Shown here piece after piece: positions 54,678-62,850 of a DNA stretch of 64,000 nucleotides. Position 1 is the stretch's first letter; the number at the start of each line of letters is the position of its first letter. The notes beneath the pieces were generated by a model, which was given only the letters and a program-made list of their open reading frames with translations, was not told where the DNA came from and did not search any database. The stretch is from assembly GCA_947479085.1 (NCBI GenBank), contig CANJYB010000019.1, forward strand, positions 1 through 64,000, written 5' to 3'. The translations under genes and the position numbers were made by a program. Source of the DNA: Bacteroidota bacterium (GTDB lineage: Bacteria; Bacteroidota; Bacteroidia; 2-12-FULL-35-15).

Positions 54678-54710
54678 TAATCCTTTGCTTCTCCGTATTG
54701 TATGGTTATT

Positions 54711-55229
54711 TTATTTAATTCGCTGAAGCATCAACTCATCCTTATACTTTGCTCCATCTCGAACCCATTGTTTTTTTATGCCGGTTATTAAAAAACCATG
54801 TTTCTGAAATAACAAAACACTTGGTTCATTATCAATGGTGATATTACAATATAGCTGGTGAAGGTTTAATGTTTCAAAACAATAATCAATCAGTAATTCC
54901 AATGCATCTGAAGCATATCCCTTTCTTCTGTCTTCCTTATCAGCAATCAGAATTCCAATTCCTGCACGAAGGTGATTGGGTTCGAACTCAAATAAATCAA
55001 TACAACCTATAGGGTTGCCTTGCGCCTCACAAATCATGAGTCGTAGTTGTTTTACGCTGTAAATGTCCTGGTGAGCAGTGGCAATGTATTCTTCCAATAC
55101 TTTTCTTGAGAAAGGAGTTTGTGTGCTGCTTACCTTCCAGTTTTCAGTATTGTTTTCCCATTGATACAAAACATCAATATCAGAGGGTTCCATAGCACGA
55201 AGGGAAATATTTTTAGATTGTAGTTTCAT
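54711..55229 (-). CDS. GNAT-family N-acetyltransferase, RimJ/RimL-like
   Basis: 172 residues. One GNAT domain: SLRAMEPSDIDVLYQWENN at the start (the usual 'LR ... D...L..WEN' of RimL-type enzymes), motif A around GIGILIADKEDRRKGYASDAL (pyrophosphate-binding R/Q-x-x-G-x-G/A as RRKGYA), and the C-terminal NEPSVLLFQKHGFLITGI motif B. Target unknown; probably ribosomal protein or small-molecule acetylation. It follows dapF by 121 bp across a palindromic element, and precedes the cytochrome gene by 33 bp. Confidence 0.9.
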   Translation of the reverse strand: MKLQSKNISLRAMEPSDIDVLYQWENNTENWKVSSTQTPFSRKVLEEYIATAHQDIYSVKQLRLMICEAQGNPIGCIDLFEFEPNHLRAGIGILIADKEDRRKGYASDALELLIDYCFETLNLHQLYCNITIDNEPSVLLFQKHGFLITGIKKQWVRDGAKYKDELMLQRIK

Positions 55230-55235
55230 TTTCTT

Positions 55236-55343
55236 ACCACTAAAACACGCAGTTCACAAGGAACACTAAGGTTTCATTATTATGACTTCTATTCATTTTC
55301 CTTTTTCTTTTATTTTCAAAGTGTTTCTTAGTGCCTTAGTGGT
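55236..55343. repeat. 108-bp element with nested terminal inverted repeats
   Basis: Outer inverted repeats ACCACTAA (55236-55243) and TTAGTGGT (55336-55343), and inner ones CACTAAG (55264-55270) and CTTAGTG (55327-55333), flank an AT-rich centre. It lies between dapF and the GNAT gene. No reading frame. It looks like a small non-autonomous palindromic element (MITE-like). Confidence 0.7.
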
Positions 55344-55350
55344 GAACCTC

Positions 55351-56133
55351 TCATATCTCCACTTCTCCTCCAAACACATAAGTTGCCGGCCCTTCTAACC
55401 ACACATCTGTAAACGAGTTGTCAGGATGTTTATTAAACTTTACTTTTAATTTCCCACCCAGGGTTTGAATATCACAATCGTTCTGGGTAGTTGAAACATT
55501 TCTCAAAGCTGCAACCAAAGCTGCTGCTGTCACACCTGTGCCGCAGGATAAGGTTTCATCTTCCACCCCCCTTTCGTATGTACGAACGAATAAGTCATTG
55601 TATTTTTTTTCCACAAAATTTACGTTCACTCCTTTTTCTTGAAACCGGCTGCTGTTACGCACCTTTTGGCCCTCTTCAAAAACATTAAACTTTTCCACAT
55701 TATTCACAAAAGCTACATAATGAGGAGACCCTGTATCAAGTAAAGCAAAGGGAGCCGTAATTTCTACTTCCTTTACATCTTTCATCTTTAAACTTATAAA
55801 GCCCGGTTTCACCACTGCTTCATGATTTCCATCAATAGCAAAAAAAATGGCTTTATCCTTTACAAGACCTAAAGTTCTTGCAAATTCAACGATGCATCTC
55901 CCGCCATTTCCACACATACTGCTTTCATTTCCGTCCGAATTATAATACACCATTTCAAAATCGTAACCGGTTTTATTCTGCAATAGTATCAATCCATCAG
56001 CACCAATGCCAAATCTCCGGTCGCAAAGCTTTTTAACAAGATCATTGTTTGCCCTGTTAAATTTCAGTTCACGGTTATCGATTACAATAAAATCGTTCCC
56101 TGTACCCTGGTATTTCTGAAATTGAATTTTCAT
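55351..56133 (-). CDS. dapF: Diaminopimelate epimerase
   Basis: 260 residues. Converts LL- to meso-diaminopimelate for peptidoglycan and lysine. Both catalytic cysteines are present: Cys74 in SSMCGNGGRC and Cys197 in TLSCGTGV, the two-base mechanism pair. Other signatures are KYQGTGNDFIVIDN at the start, IGADGLILL, and the C-terminal LGGKLKVKF...WLEGPATYVFGGEV. Full length for the family. It is the second gene in the minus-strand cell-wall cluster, 30 bp after the unknown gene at 56164. Confidence 0.97.
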   Translation of the reverse strand: MKIQFQKYQGTGNDFIVIDNRELKFNRANNDLVKKLCDRRFGIGADGLILLQNKTGYDFEMVYYNSDGNESSMCGNGGRCIVEFARTLGLVKDKAIFFAIDGNHEAVVKPGFISLKMKDVKEVEITAPFALLDTGSPHYVAFVNNVEKFNVFEEGQKVRNSSRFQEKGVNVNFVEKKYNDLFVRTYERGVEDETLSCGTGVTAAALVAALRNVSTTQNDCDIQTLGGKLKVKFNKHPDNSFTDVWLEGPATYVFGGEVEI

Positions 56134-56163
56134 TTTATTTTGCGCGGTATCTTACCTGACGGA

Positions 56164-56901
56164 TTATTTTAACCTGGCTAAAATACTTTCATCCGAAATC
56201 TTTTCGTAAGGTTTTAGTTCACTGGCATAGTCAAGCTTATAAACTGCTCCCTGATTTTTCAGATATATTCCATCCTCCGATTTAAACAGTTTTAGTCCAT
56301 CAGCGGCAACTATTCCATATAATACAATTTTGTACTTACTCATCCTGTAGCCCTTATAATTGATAGGCGATTGCCAGAACTCGATGTTTAATAACTGTTT
56401 GTTATTTTTATCATCCTGCACTCCGCTTACTTTCTGCAACAATGAATCCTTTGAGTTTGCCTTTGCTGACGCAGGATTAAGATTAATTACTTCCAATGTT
56501 TTTGTTGAAAGCAATTCATCCTTTCTTACCACTATCTCATCCTGTGTTTCTTCATTGGTGATTAAACTATCACTTGAATTTGAACTGGTGTTTACTGAGT
56601 CCACATCCCCGGCAGGTCCTGACTTTGCTAAGCTTGTTTCCGCTGAATCGTTCCCTAATGTAAATTTATGTTGAGCACTTGTAGTGACAGAGGTGTTTTC
56701 CTTAGAGCTATTGTCTTCTTTATTGTTATCGGCTGTTTCGGAAACTTTTGTTTCGGAAGTAAAGGTATGAACCAGGGACTTGTAGAAATTTAATTCTTTA
56801 AAATAGTTATCCAGTTTGAGTATAAAAAAACCGCCTGCAATTAATAAACCTAACATCAAGCCCATTATAAACGGCTGCGTTTTTTCTCTGAATCTGCCCA
56901 T
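56164..56901 (-). CDS. Membrane-anchored hypothetical protein with Ser/Thr-rich linker
   Basis: 245 residues. One N-terminal transmembrane helix (about 12-30), then a long low-complexity region rich in Ser, Thr, Asp, Asn and Glu (about 45-130), and a C-terminal globular domain of about 90 residues (IEFWQSPINYKGYRMSKYKIVLYGI, GLKLFKSEDGIYLKNQGAVYKL). The topology suggests a periplasmic sensor or scaffold tethered to the inner membrane. It precedes dapF by 30 bp and is divergent from the htrA gene. Family not recognised. Confidence 0.7.
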   Translation of the reverse strand: MGRFREKTQPFIMGLMLGLLIAGGFFILKLDNYFKELNFYKSLVHTFTSETKVSETADNNKEDNSSKENTSVTTSAQHKFTLGNDSAETSLAKSGPAGDVDSVNTSSNSSDSLITNEETQDEIVVRKDELLSTKTLEVINLNPASAKANSKDSLLQKVSGVQDDKNNKQLLNIEFWQSPINYKGYRMSKYKIVLYGIVAADGLKLFKSEDGIYLKNQGAVYKLDYASELKPYEKISDESILARLK

Positions 56902-57166
56902 TAACTTTTTGAGTGTACTTTTTTGGTTTTTAAATTGACGGTAAAGTTAATCAACGTTTGTAAACTGGCACAATTATTTTTTATTGTTATTACCAGTTAA
57001 TAACTTTGCATTTCGTTTCAGCCTTTACTGGGTTGAAGAATGATGTCCCGTTAATTTCTGTTAAAAACAAGGCGGTTCAGAATAATCGGAATAGAATTTG
57101 CAATCTGTTTCGCAATAAAAAAACAAATTCATTAACAAAAAGTAATAACAATTAAATTCTAAACAG

Positions 57167-58636
57167 ATGAAAAAGATAGCATCAGTATTCTTAATTGCAA
57201 GCATTGGCGGAATTACCGCTTTAGGGTTCAATCATTTTTTAGTTGATAAAAATCAAACAGCATCCCAGTTAACGTATCAGCCTCCGGCCAAATTTGTAAA
57301 TATGCCCGGTGCGGCTCCTGAGACCAATGTGGATTTTACCACAGCAGCCGATTTGTCAGTGCATGCCGTGGTCCATGTTAAAACTACTTACCCGATGAAT
57401 TCCAATCAAAACCAGTTTTATTACGACCCGTTCCGTAACCTTTTCGGGCAGCAAATGCCTAAACAGGAAGCTCCAATGGCAACCGGTTCAGGGGTTATTG
57501 TTTCGGCAGATGGTTATATTGTAACCAATAACCACGTGGTGGACGGAGCAGATAAAGTGGAAATTACCTTAAATGATAAACGCAGCTATGTGGCCGATAT
57601 CATTGGTAAGGACCCAAACACCGACCTTGCATTATTAAAAATCAAAGAAACCAACCTTCCTTTTATCAATTATGGTAATTCCGATAATGTAAAAGTAGGA
57701 GAGTGGGTATTGGCAGTTGGTAATCCGTTTAACCTTACCTCAACCGTTACTGCAGGTATTATCAGTGCAAAAGCAAGGAATATTAATATCCTTGGCAATG
57801 GCAATGATGAAGCAAAAGGACTTAGTTCCAGCACCATCGAATCGTATTTACAGACCGATGCAGCCGTAAACCCCGGCAACAGTGGTGGGGCATTAGTAAA
57901 TACCAAGGGTGAGCTGATTGGAATCAATTCTGCTATTCAGTCGAATACAGGTTCCTACACCGGTTATTCGTTTGCTATACCGGTTAACCTTACCCGCAAA
58001 GTGGTGGCAGACTTACTTGAATTTGGAGAAGTGCAACGTGGGTTTATTGGTGTAAAACTTCAGGACTTGGATTCGAAACTGGCTAAGGAAAAAAGCATCA
58101 ACGAGATCAAAGGGGTTTATGTATTTTCAACCATCGAAGGTGGTTCTGGTGATGAAGCCGGAATTAAGGAAGGTGACGTGATTACCAAAGTGGGTGATGT
58201 GGAAGTAAACAATGTGCCGGAACTTCAGGAACAAGTGGGCCGCTACCGCCCTGGCGATAAAGTAAATGTGACCTTAAAACGCAATAACCAGGAAAAAACA
58301 TTGCCTGTGGTACTTAAAAACAAAAACGGGAACACCAATGTGGTAGAAAAGCCTAAGGTGGAAGTAGTATCTACATTAGGCGCTACCTTTGAAGAAGTAA
58401 GCGATAGTGACATGCGTAAACTGAACATTCAGAACGGTCTGCGTATTGCAAAACTGGGTGCAGGTAAATTATTAAGTGCCGGAATTCGTGAAGGATTTAT
58501 CATTACCAATGTCGATAAAAAGAAAATTAACTCCATAGAAGATATTAAATCATCGCTCGAAAATAAAAAGGGTGGAGTTTTGATTGAAGGAGTGTATGCA
58601 AACGGCATGAGAGCCTACTATGGCTTCGGAATGTAG
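57167..58636 (+). CDS. DegP/HtrA-family periplasmic serine protease
   Basis: 489 residues. An N-terminal signal or anchor (about 3-24) leads to a trypsin-like protease domain with the triad His123 (VTNNHVV), Asp153 (NTDLALL) and Ser239 (NPGNSGG). Two PDZ domains follow (about 290-375 and 400-485), with RGFIGVKLQDLD and GDKVNVTLKRN markers. This is the DegP/DegQ class (two PDZ). It degrades or refolds misfolded envelope proteins. It starts 265 bp from the divergent gene at 56164, so it has its own promoter in between. rpoD follows 115 bp downstream. Confidence 0.95.
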   Translation: MKKIASVFLIASIGGITALGFNHFLVDKNQTASQLTYQPPAKFVNMPGAAPETNVDFTTAADLSVHAVVHVKTTYPMNSNQNQFYYDPFRNLFGQQMPKQEAPMATGSGVIVSADGYIVTNNHVVDGADKVEITLNDKRSYVADIIGKDPNTDLALLKIKETNLPFINYGNSDNVKVGEWVLAVGNPFNLTSTVTAGIISAKARNINILGNGNDEAKGLSSSTIESYLQTDAAVNPGNSGGALVNTKGELIGINSAIQSNTGSYTGYSFAIPVNLTRKVVADLLEFGEVQRGFIGVKLQDLDSKLAKEKSINEIKGVYVFSTIEGGSGDEAGIKEGDVITKVGDVEVNNVPELQEQVGRYRPGDKVNVTLKRNNQEKTLPVVLKNKNGNTNVVEKPKVEVVSTLGATFEEVSDSDMRKLNIQNGLRIAKLGAGKLLSAGIREGFIITNVDKKKINSIEDIKSSLENKKGGVLIEGVYANGMRAYYGFGM

Positions 58637-58684
58637 ATTGTGAATAAATAGTAAAAAAAATCTAAAATATAGGTAGAGTGGACA

Positions 58685-58714
58685 TTGTTTTTTCAGGTAA
58701 AAAGATTACCTTTG
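58685..58714 (+). promoter_or_regulatory. Bacteroidota consensus promoter of rpoD
   Basis: TTG at 58685-58687, 19 bases, then TACCTTTG at 58707-58714. Fits -33 TTG and -7 TAnnTTTG well. The ATG at 58752 is 37 bases after the box. Confidence 0.75.
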
Positions 58715-58751
58715 CACTCGATTAAAACCACCTAATAAATTAATAACAGAA

Positions 58752-59615
58752 ATGAGACAGCTCAAAATAACCAAATCAATTACCAATCGTGAAAGTGCTT
58801 CCTTGGATAAATACCTCCAGGAAATAGGACGTGAGGAATTGATTACCGCAGATGAAGAAGTAGTATTGGCAAAGAAAATCAGAGATGGGGATCAGGGAGC
58901 TCTCGAAAAACTTACCAAATCAAATTTACGTTTCGTGGTTTCTGTGGCTAAACAATACCAGAACCAGGGATTAAGCTTACCCGATTTGATTAACGAAGGT
59001 AACTTAGGATTGATTAAAGCTGCAAAACGTTTTGATGAAACCCGTGGATTTAAATTTATATCCTATGCCGTTTGGTGGATTCGTCAATCCATTCTTCAGG
59101 CGTTGGCTGAACAATCACGTATCGTACGTTTACCTTTGAACCAGGTTGGTTCTTTAAATAAAATCAACAAGGCATTTTCTAAACTGGAACAACAGTTTGA
59201 GCGCGAACCAAGTGCTGAAGAATTGTCAGACTTATTGGAATTGCCACAGGATAAAGTAGCTGACACCATGAGAGTTTCTGGTCGTCACGTATCCATGGAT
59301 GCTCCTTTTGTTAACGGTGAAGAAAACAGTTTGCTGGATGTATTGGTGAATCACGATTCTCCGAGAGCAGACAACATGTTGATGAACGAATCCTTACAAA
59401 GAGAAATTGAACGTTCTTTATCTACATTGACAGAAAGAGAAAGAGATGTGGTGAAACTTTTCTTCGGAATAGGTATCAACCATGGATTGACTCTTGAAGA
59501 AATAGGTGCGAAATTCGACTTAACAAGAGAACGCGTTCGTCAGATAAAGGAAAAAGCCATACGCAGATTGCGTCATAACTCAAGAAGTAAACTCTTAAAA
59601 ACCTATTTAGGATAA
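58752..59615 (+). CDS. rpoD: Primary RNA polymerase sigma factor, sigma-70/SigA type
   Basis: 287 residues, the short form typical of Bacteroidota (no long region 1.1). Region 1.2 ([14 protein letters not shown]), region 2.1-2.2 ([38 protein letters not shown]), region 2.4 ([20 protein letters not shown]), region 3, and region 4.2 helix-turn-helix ([28 protein letters not shown]). It is expected to recognise the TTTG/TAnnTTTG promoters seen here. Its own promoter is of that class, so it is autoregulated in the simple sense. A strong hairpin terminator follows. Confidence 0.96.
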   Translation: MRQLKITKSITNRESASLDKYLQEIGREELITADEEVVLAKKIRDGDQGALEKLTKSNLRFVVSVAKQYQNQGLSLPDLINEGNLGLIKAAKRFDETRGFKFISYAVWWIRQSILQALAEQSRIVRLPLNQVGSLNKINKAFSKLEQQFEREPSAEELSDLLELPQDKVADTMRVSGRHVSMDAPFVNGEENSLLDVLVNHDSPRADNMLMNESLQREIERSLSTLTERERDVVKLFFGIGINHGLTLEEIGAKFDLTRERVRQIKEKAIRRLRHNSRSKLLKTYLG

Positions 59616-59644
59616 AAGGCTAAGGTTCTTTAAAGAATAATGAT

Positions 59645-59708
59645 AACCGCATAAATATCAGTTGAAAACTACTAAAAATTTCGCTGATGTTTATGCGGTT
59701 TATTTTTT
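59645..59708 (+). terminator. Rho-independent terminator of rpoD
   Basis: AACCGCATAAATATCAG pairs with CTGATGTTTATGCGGTT (16 of 17 pairs) around a ~22-base loop, and is followed by TATTTTTTTA. Confidence 0.85.
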
Positions 59709-59748
59709 TACTTTCGCGAAAAAATTTGCAGGCAGAAAAAATATAAAC

Positions 59749-59875
59749 ACATAGGTGCATAGAAATAAAGAATAGGGATAGCTCTTCTTCGAAGAGTAAG
59801 CATAGCCGGTATATGTGATAAGCGAAGCTTCTATTGGTTTCCTTTTATAAAAACAATAATCTATGTTTCTATGTG
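59749..59875. repeat. 127-bp MITE-like element with terminal inverted repeats
   Basis: The left end CACATAGGTGCATAGA (59749-59764) is inverted at the right end TCTATGTTTCTATGTG (59860-59875), i.e. CACATAGnnnCATAGA at both ends. The inside holds a second small palindrome CTCTTC-TTC-GAAGAG. No coding capacity. It resembles a small non-autonomous element in the rpoD-gap interval. Confidence 0.75.
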
Positions 59876-59950
59876 GTTAAATTTTAATCCTTAGAAAATA
59901 ACAACAGAACAACAACAAACAAAAAACTACAAACCACAAACTTATAAACT

Positions 59951-61432
59951 ATGACATTTGACACAAATGAAATTTTGACAGGAGGGCATAAAGGCTCTTA
60001 TGAATCTGAACTAAACGACTGGATTAAACATGAAAAAGCAGCCATCGAACTGATAGGCGTTATCGGAACCCTATGGTTCGAGAAATCAATTGAACTGATC
60101 ATTTTCCGTAACCAACTCGTTGACCGCAGTGCAAGCGAAATTATGAAGCTGCACCAGTATGCCAAAGACATAGTGAAAGAACCTATCAATGTAACCGATA
60201 GTTTGATGCTGGCCCGAGAAATTCAAAAGCTGGATGTAGTACCATCTCGTATGGACATTGGCCGCCTTGCTTCGGAATGGAGCCAGGAAAAAGCCAACTA
60301 CAAAACTGCCGGAGATTTTATGGCAGATAAACTTAAAGACTACATCGGGGCGGACAAAAACAAGATTACCCCTAAAGACGTGATATTATATGGTTTCGGA
60401 CGTATAGGAAGATTGGCTGCCCGCGAACTGATAGGACAGGCTGGTAAAGGAGAGCAACTAAGACTGCGCGCCATTGTTACCCGTACCAATTCTGATGAGG
60501 ATATCCAGAAACGTGCTGACTTATTGCGTACAGACTCTGTTCATGGTCCTTTCCCGGGAACCATTATTGAGGATTTTGCTAACAAAGCCCTTATTATTAA
60601 TGGTCATACCATACAAATGATAGCGGCCAACAAACCTGACGAAATAGATTATACTGCTTATGGTATTAATAATGCCTTATTGATTGACAATACCGGTGTG
60701 GTGAGAGACCGCGAAGGATTGAGCAAACATTTGGTATCAAAAGGAGTGGCAAAGGTTTTATTAACCGCTCCGGGCAAGGGAGATATTCCGAACATTGTAC
60801 ATGGTATTAACCACCGCGAATACGATAAGGATGAAACAGTGTTTTCCGCAGCCAGCTGTACTACTAATGCAATTGTTCCGGTACTTGCAGTAATAGACAA
60901 AGCATTAGGTATTTCAAGAGGACATATTGAAACCATTCACTCGTATACCAACGACCAGAATTTGCTGGATAATTACCACCCAAAATACCGCAGGGGGCGT
61001 TCTGCTGCATTGAACATGGTAATTACTGAAACCGGTGCCGACAAAGCAGTGGCAAAAGTATTGCCTCAGTTAGCCGGTAAAATAAGCGGTAACTCCGTAA
61101 GGGTACCGACACCTGATGTTTCGTTGGCTATTTTGAACCTTACCCTTAGCAAAACTACTTCTAAAGAAGGTATTAATGATATTATGAAAGACGCAGCACT
61201 TAAAGGCAACCTTGTTGAGCAGATACAATATTCGTTTTCAAACGAGCTGGTTTCTACCGATTGTATCGGTAACCCTTGTGCCTGTGTGTTCGATAGCCCT
61301 GCTACTATTGTTGCCAAAGATGGCAATAGCTGTGTGCTTTACGTATGGTATGATAATGAATACGGTTATACCCGCCAGGTAATTCGTTTGGCTAAGAAAA
61401 TATCTGATGTAAACCGTTTGAGGTATTATTAG
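59951..61432 (+). CDS. gap: Glyceraldehyde-3-phosphate dehydrogenase, long form
   Basis: 493 residues, about 150 more than classical GAPDH. The extra N-terminal region (about 1-135) is helical (IELIGVIGTLWFEKSIELIIFRNQLVD). The NAD-binding domain starts with ILYGFGRIGRLAARELIG (about 141-158). The catalytic cysteine is in SAASCTTNAIVPV (Cys303), with the C-terminal WYDNEYGYTRQVIRLAKKI signature. It converts glyceraldehyde-3-phosphate to 1,3-bisphosphoglycerate with NAD(P)+. The long form occurs in Bacteroidota, and a classical paralogue often exists elsewhere in the genome. The gene is followed by a terminator and by large repeat arrays. Confidence 0.95.
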   Translation: MTFDTNEILTGGHKGSYESELNDWIKHEKAAIELIGVIGTLWFEKSIELIIFRNQLVDRSASEIMKLHQYAKDIVKEPINVTDSLMLAREIQKLDVVPSRMDIGRLASEWSQEKANYKTAGDFMADKLKDYIGADKNKITPKDVILYGFGRIGRLAARELIGQAGKGEQLRLRAIVTRTNSDEDIQKRADLLRTDSVHGPFPGTIIEDFANKALIINGHTIQMIAANKPDEIDYTAYGINNALLIDNTGVVRDREGLSKHLVSKGVAKVLLTAPGKGDIPNIVHGINHREYDKDETVFSAASCTTNAIVPVLAVIDKALGISRGHIETIHSYTNDQNLLDNYHPKYRRGRSAALNMVITETGADKAVAKVLPQLAGKISGNSVRVPTPDVSLAILNLTLSKTTSKEGINDIMKDAALKGNLVEQIQYSFSNELVSTDCIGNPCACVFDSPATIVAKDGNSCVLYVWYDNEYGYTRQVIRLAKKISDVNRLRYY

Positions 61433-61435
61433 GTT

Positions 61436-61477
61436 TTGAGTATTCAGTATTGGATATTGAGTACTTAGTATTGAGAT
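61436..61477. repeat. 21-bp repeat G2, two copies
   Basis: 61436-61456 and 61457-61477, core TTGAGTACTTAGTATTGAGA. The reverse complement matches the unit of array G at 20660 (CTCAATACT...TACTCAA), so this unit family occurs at two places about 40.8 kb apart, in opposite orientation. Confidence 0.8.
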
Positions 61478-61493
61478 GTGAGATTTAAGATTT

Positions 61494-61528
61494 AAGTCCT
61501 GCTTCGGGTAACCGGGGCAGGACTTTTT
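61494..61528 (+). terminator. Rho-independent terminator of the GAPDH gene
   Basis: AAGTCCTGC pairs with GCAGGACTT, with an inner CGG/CCG extension, followed by a T-run. It lies about 60 bp after the stop codon, beyond repeat G2. Confidence 0.85.
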
Positions 61529-61677
61529 GTTTTTGGGAGGTAAATATATTTTTCTTACGCTCGTCCTTGCGAGAAACGAAATAATCTCAACATTTACACC
61601 CCTCACTTAAGCCAAAATGACTGAAAAGAAGTGTTTTCTGACGAAAAGACAGCCGAAATTTTAACAAATGCCTCGCG

Positions 61678-61995
61678 ATGGTGCGCGAGAGCAGGCAAAT
61701 GGTCCGCGAACGATTCGCAACAGTGCGCGAGAGTATCGCACTTGTGCGCGAACGATTCGCACTGGTGCGCGCGAGCAGGCAAATGGTTCGCGAGAGCAGG
61801 GCACTTATGCGCGAACGATTCGCGATGATGCGCGAGAGTATCGCACTGGTGCGCGAGAGCAGGCAAACGGTGCGCGAGGGCAAGGCTCTGTGTTTTAATG
61901 AAAAGGAAATGGTACGCCAAGGCAATGAGATGGTAAGAGAAAGATTCCAAAGTGTAAAAAAACAAGGGAGAAGGGAGCTTGACCGAATGAGATAG
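61678..61995. repeat. 21-bp tandem array D, ten good copies then about five decayed
   Basis: Units of 21 bp start at 61678, 61699 and so on to 61867, then continue in decayed form to about 61992 in the same 21-bp phase. Three unit types occur (ending GAGAGCAGGCAA, GAACGATTCGCA and GAGAGTATCGCA), in the order X Y Z Y X X Y Z X X. It is much richer in GC than its surroundings (TGCGCGA core). Because the period is divisible by three, frames on both strands stay open; one plus-strand frame (61678-61995) encodes heptads such as MVRESRQ MVRERFA TVRESIA, which are of a coiled-coil type. No promoter or homologue supports translation. Confidence 0.95.
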
Positions 61996-62079
61996 TGCAT
62001 CTTTAATAAGAAATGATGCATAAACGGTAAGAAAAGAGGTCTTATTTCCGGTTTTTCATGTCTTGTTCATGAGATTCAA

Positions 62080-62121
62080 TCTTGTGAACGAGAGAATGAA
62101 TCTCGTGAACGTGAGAATCTG
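62080..62121. repeat. Two-copy 21-bp repeat between arrays D and E
   Basis: 62080-62100 and 62101-62121 share TCTYGTGAACGWGAGAAT. A diverged 19-bp relative (TCTTGTTCATGAGATTCAA) is directly upstream. It may be a link between the D and E families, since it shares GTGAACGAGAG with the style of D. Confidence 0.75.
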
Positions 62122-62137
62122 TCATCAATCTGGAACC

Positions 62138-62536
62138 AACTGTCATAAATCTAGCACAACTTGATGGCAGTTCTGGGCAACTTGATGGCAGTTCAGCACA
62201 ACTTGATGGCAGTTCAGGGCAACTTGATGGCAGTTCAGGACAACTTGATGGCAGTCCAGCACAACTTGATGGCAGTTCAGGGCAACTTGATGGCAGTTCA
62301 GCACAACTTGACGGCAGTCCAGCATAACTTGACGGCAGTCCAAAACAAGTTCTCATCCATCTGGCACAAGTCCATGGCAATCTAGGACAAGTTATCATCA
62401 ATCTGGGACAACTTGTTATCAATCTAGCACAACTTATTATCAATCCAGGACAACTTATCATCAATCTAGGCCAACTTGTGATCAATCCAGAACAACTTAT
62501 CATCAATCTAGCACAAGTTATCGGGTATTTGGCCAA
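62138..62536. repeat. 21-bp tandem array E, about nineteen copies in two subfamilies
   Basis: From 62159 there are eighteen consecutive 21-bp units, with a 20-bp variant just before (62139). The first nine have the core ACTTGATGGCAGTTCAGCAC; the later ones change to ACTTATCATCAATCTAGCAC. Units within a subfamily differ at one to four positions. It is the longest array of the window. Open frames on both strands are by-products of the period. Confidence 0.95.
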
Positions 62537-62850
62537 GATTTCCTGCCATTTATTCTACATTGAGGGGCGCATGGTGTCATACTGGCATATTTAAAACACC
62601 TCCCAACTCAAATCCCTAAAGAAGCCGACTTCCATCTTTATTTACGTTGGCAAATCATCCTACCCTAATTCAAATCTTCTCAATCATGATAATCTGTGCT
62701 TACAGTCCCGATTTTCTTTCGGGGTTCCATCCTGCCCTAACTTCACCCACTATTAAATTCATAATTGTAATATTAGGTTCTTAATAATCCACATCCGCCC
62801 TTTCTAATTTTATTTACCTTTAAGCCATAAAAACAATACTGAAAACCCAA

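Larger units (their letters stand above)
59616..59950. other. Intergenic region with terminator and MITE-like element
   Basis: Contains the rpoD terminator (59645-59708) and a 127-bp inverted-repeat element (59749-59875). The remainder, just before the GAPDH gene, is a C/A-rich low-complexity leader (about 59895-59950). Confidence 0.7.
61433..62850. other. 1.4-kb repeat-rich region without a recognised gene
   Basis: Holds the two-copy G2 repeat, the GAPDH terminator, array D (61678-61995), a short two-copy 21-bp repeat (62080-62121) and the long array E (62138-62536). From 62537 to 62850 there is no repeat and no gene; the sequence is AT-rich leader ahead of the TonB-like gene. Confidence 0.7.

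Noticed and set aside
61587-62021. Several overlapping frames on both strands across array D
   Set aside because: Products of a stop-free 21-bp period in several frames; only the plus-strand frame at 61678 is noted as a weak possibility.
62042-62536. Minus-strand frame of 164 codons in array E (LPSSCAE heptads)
   Set aside because: Repeat artefact; composition follows the unit and no signal or domain is present.
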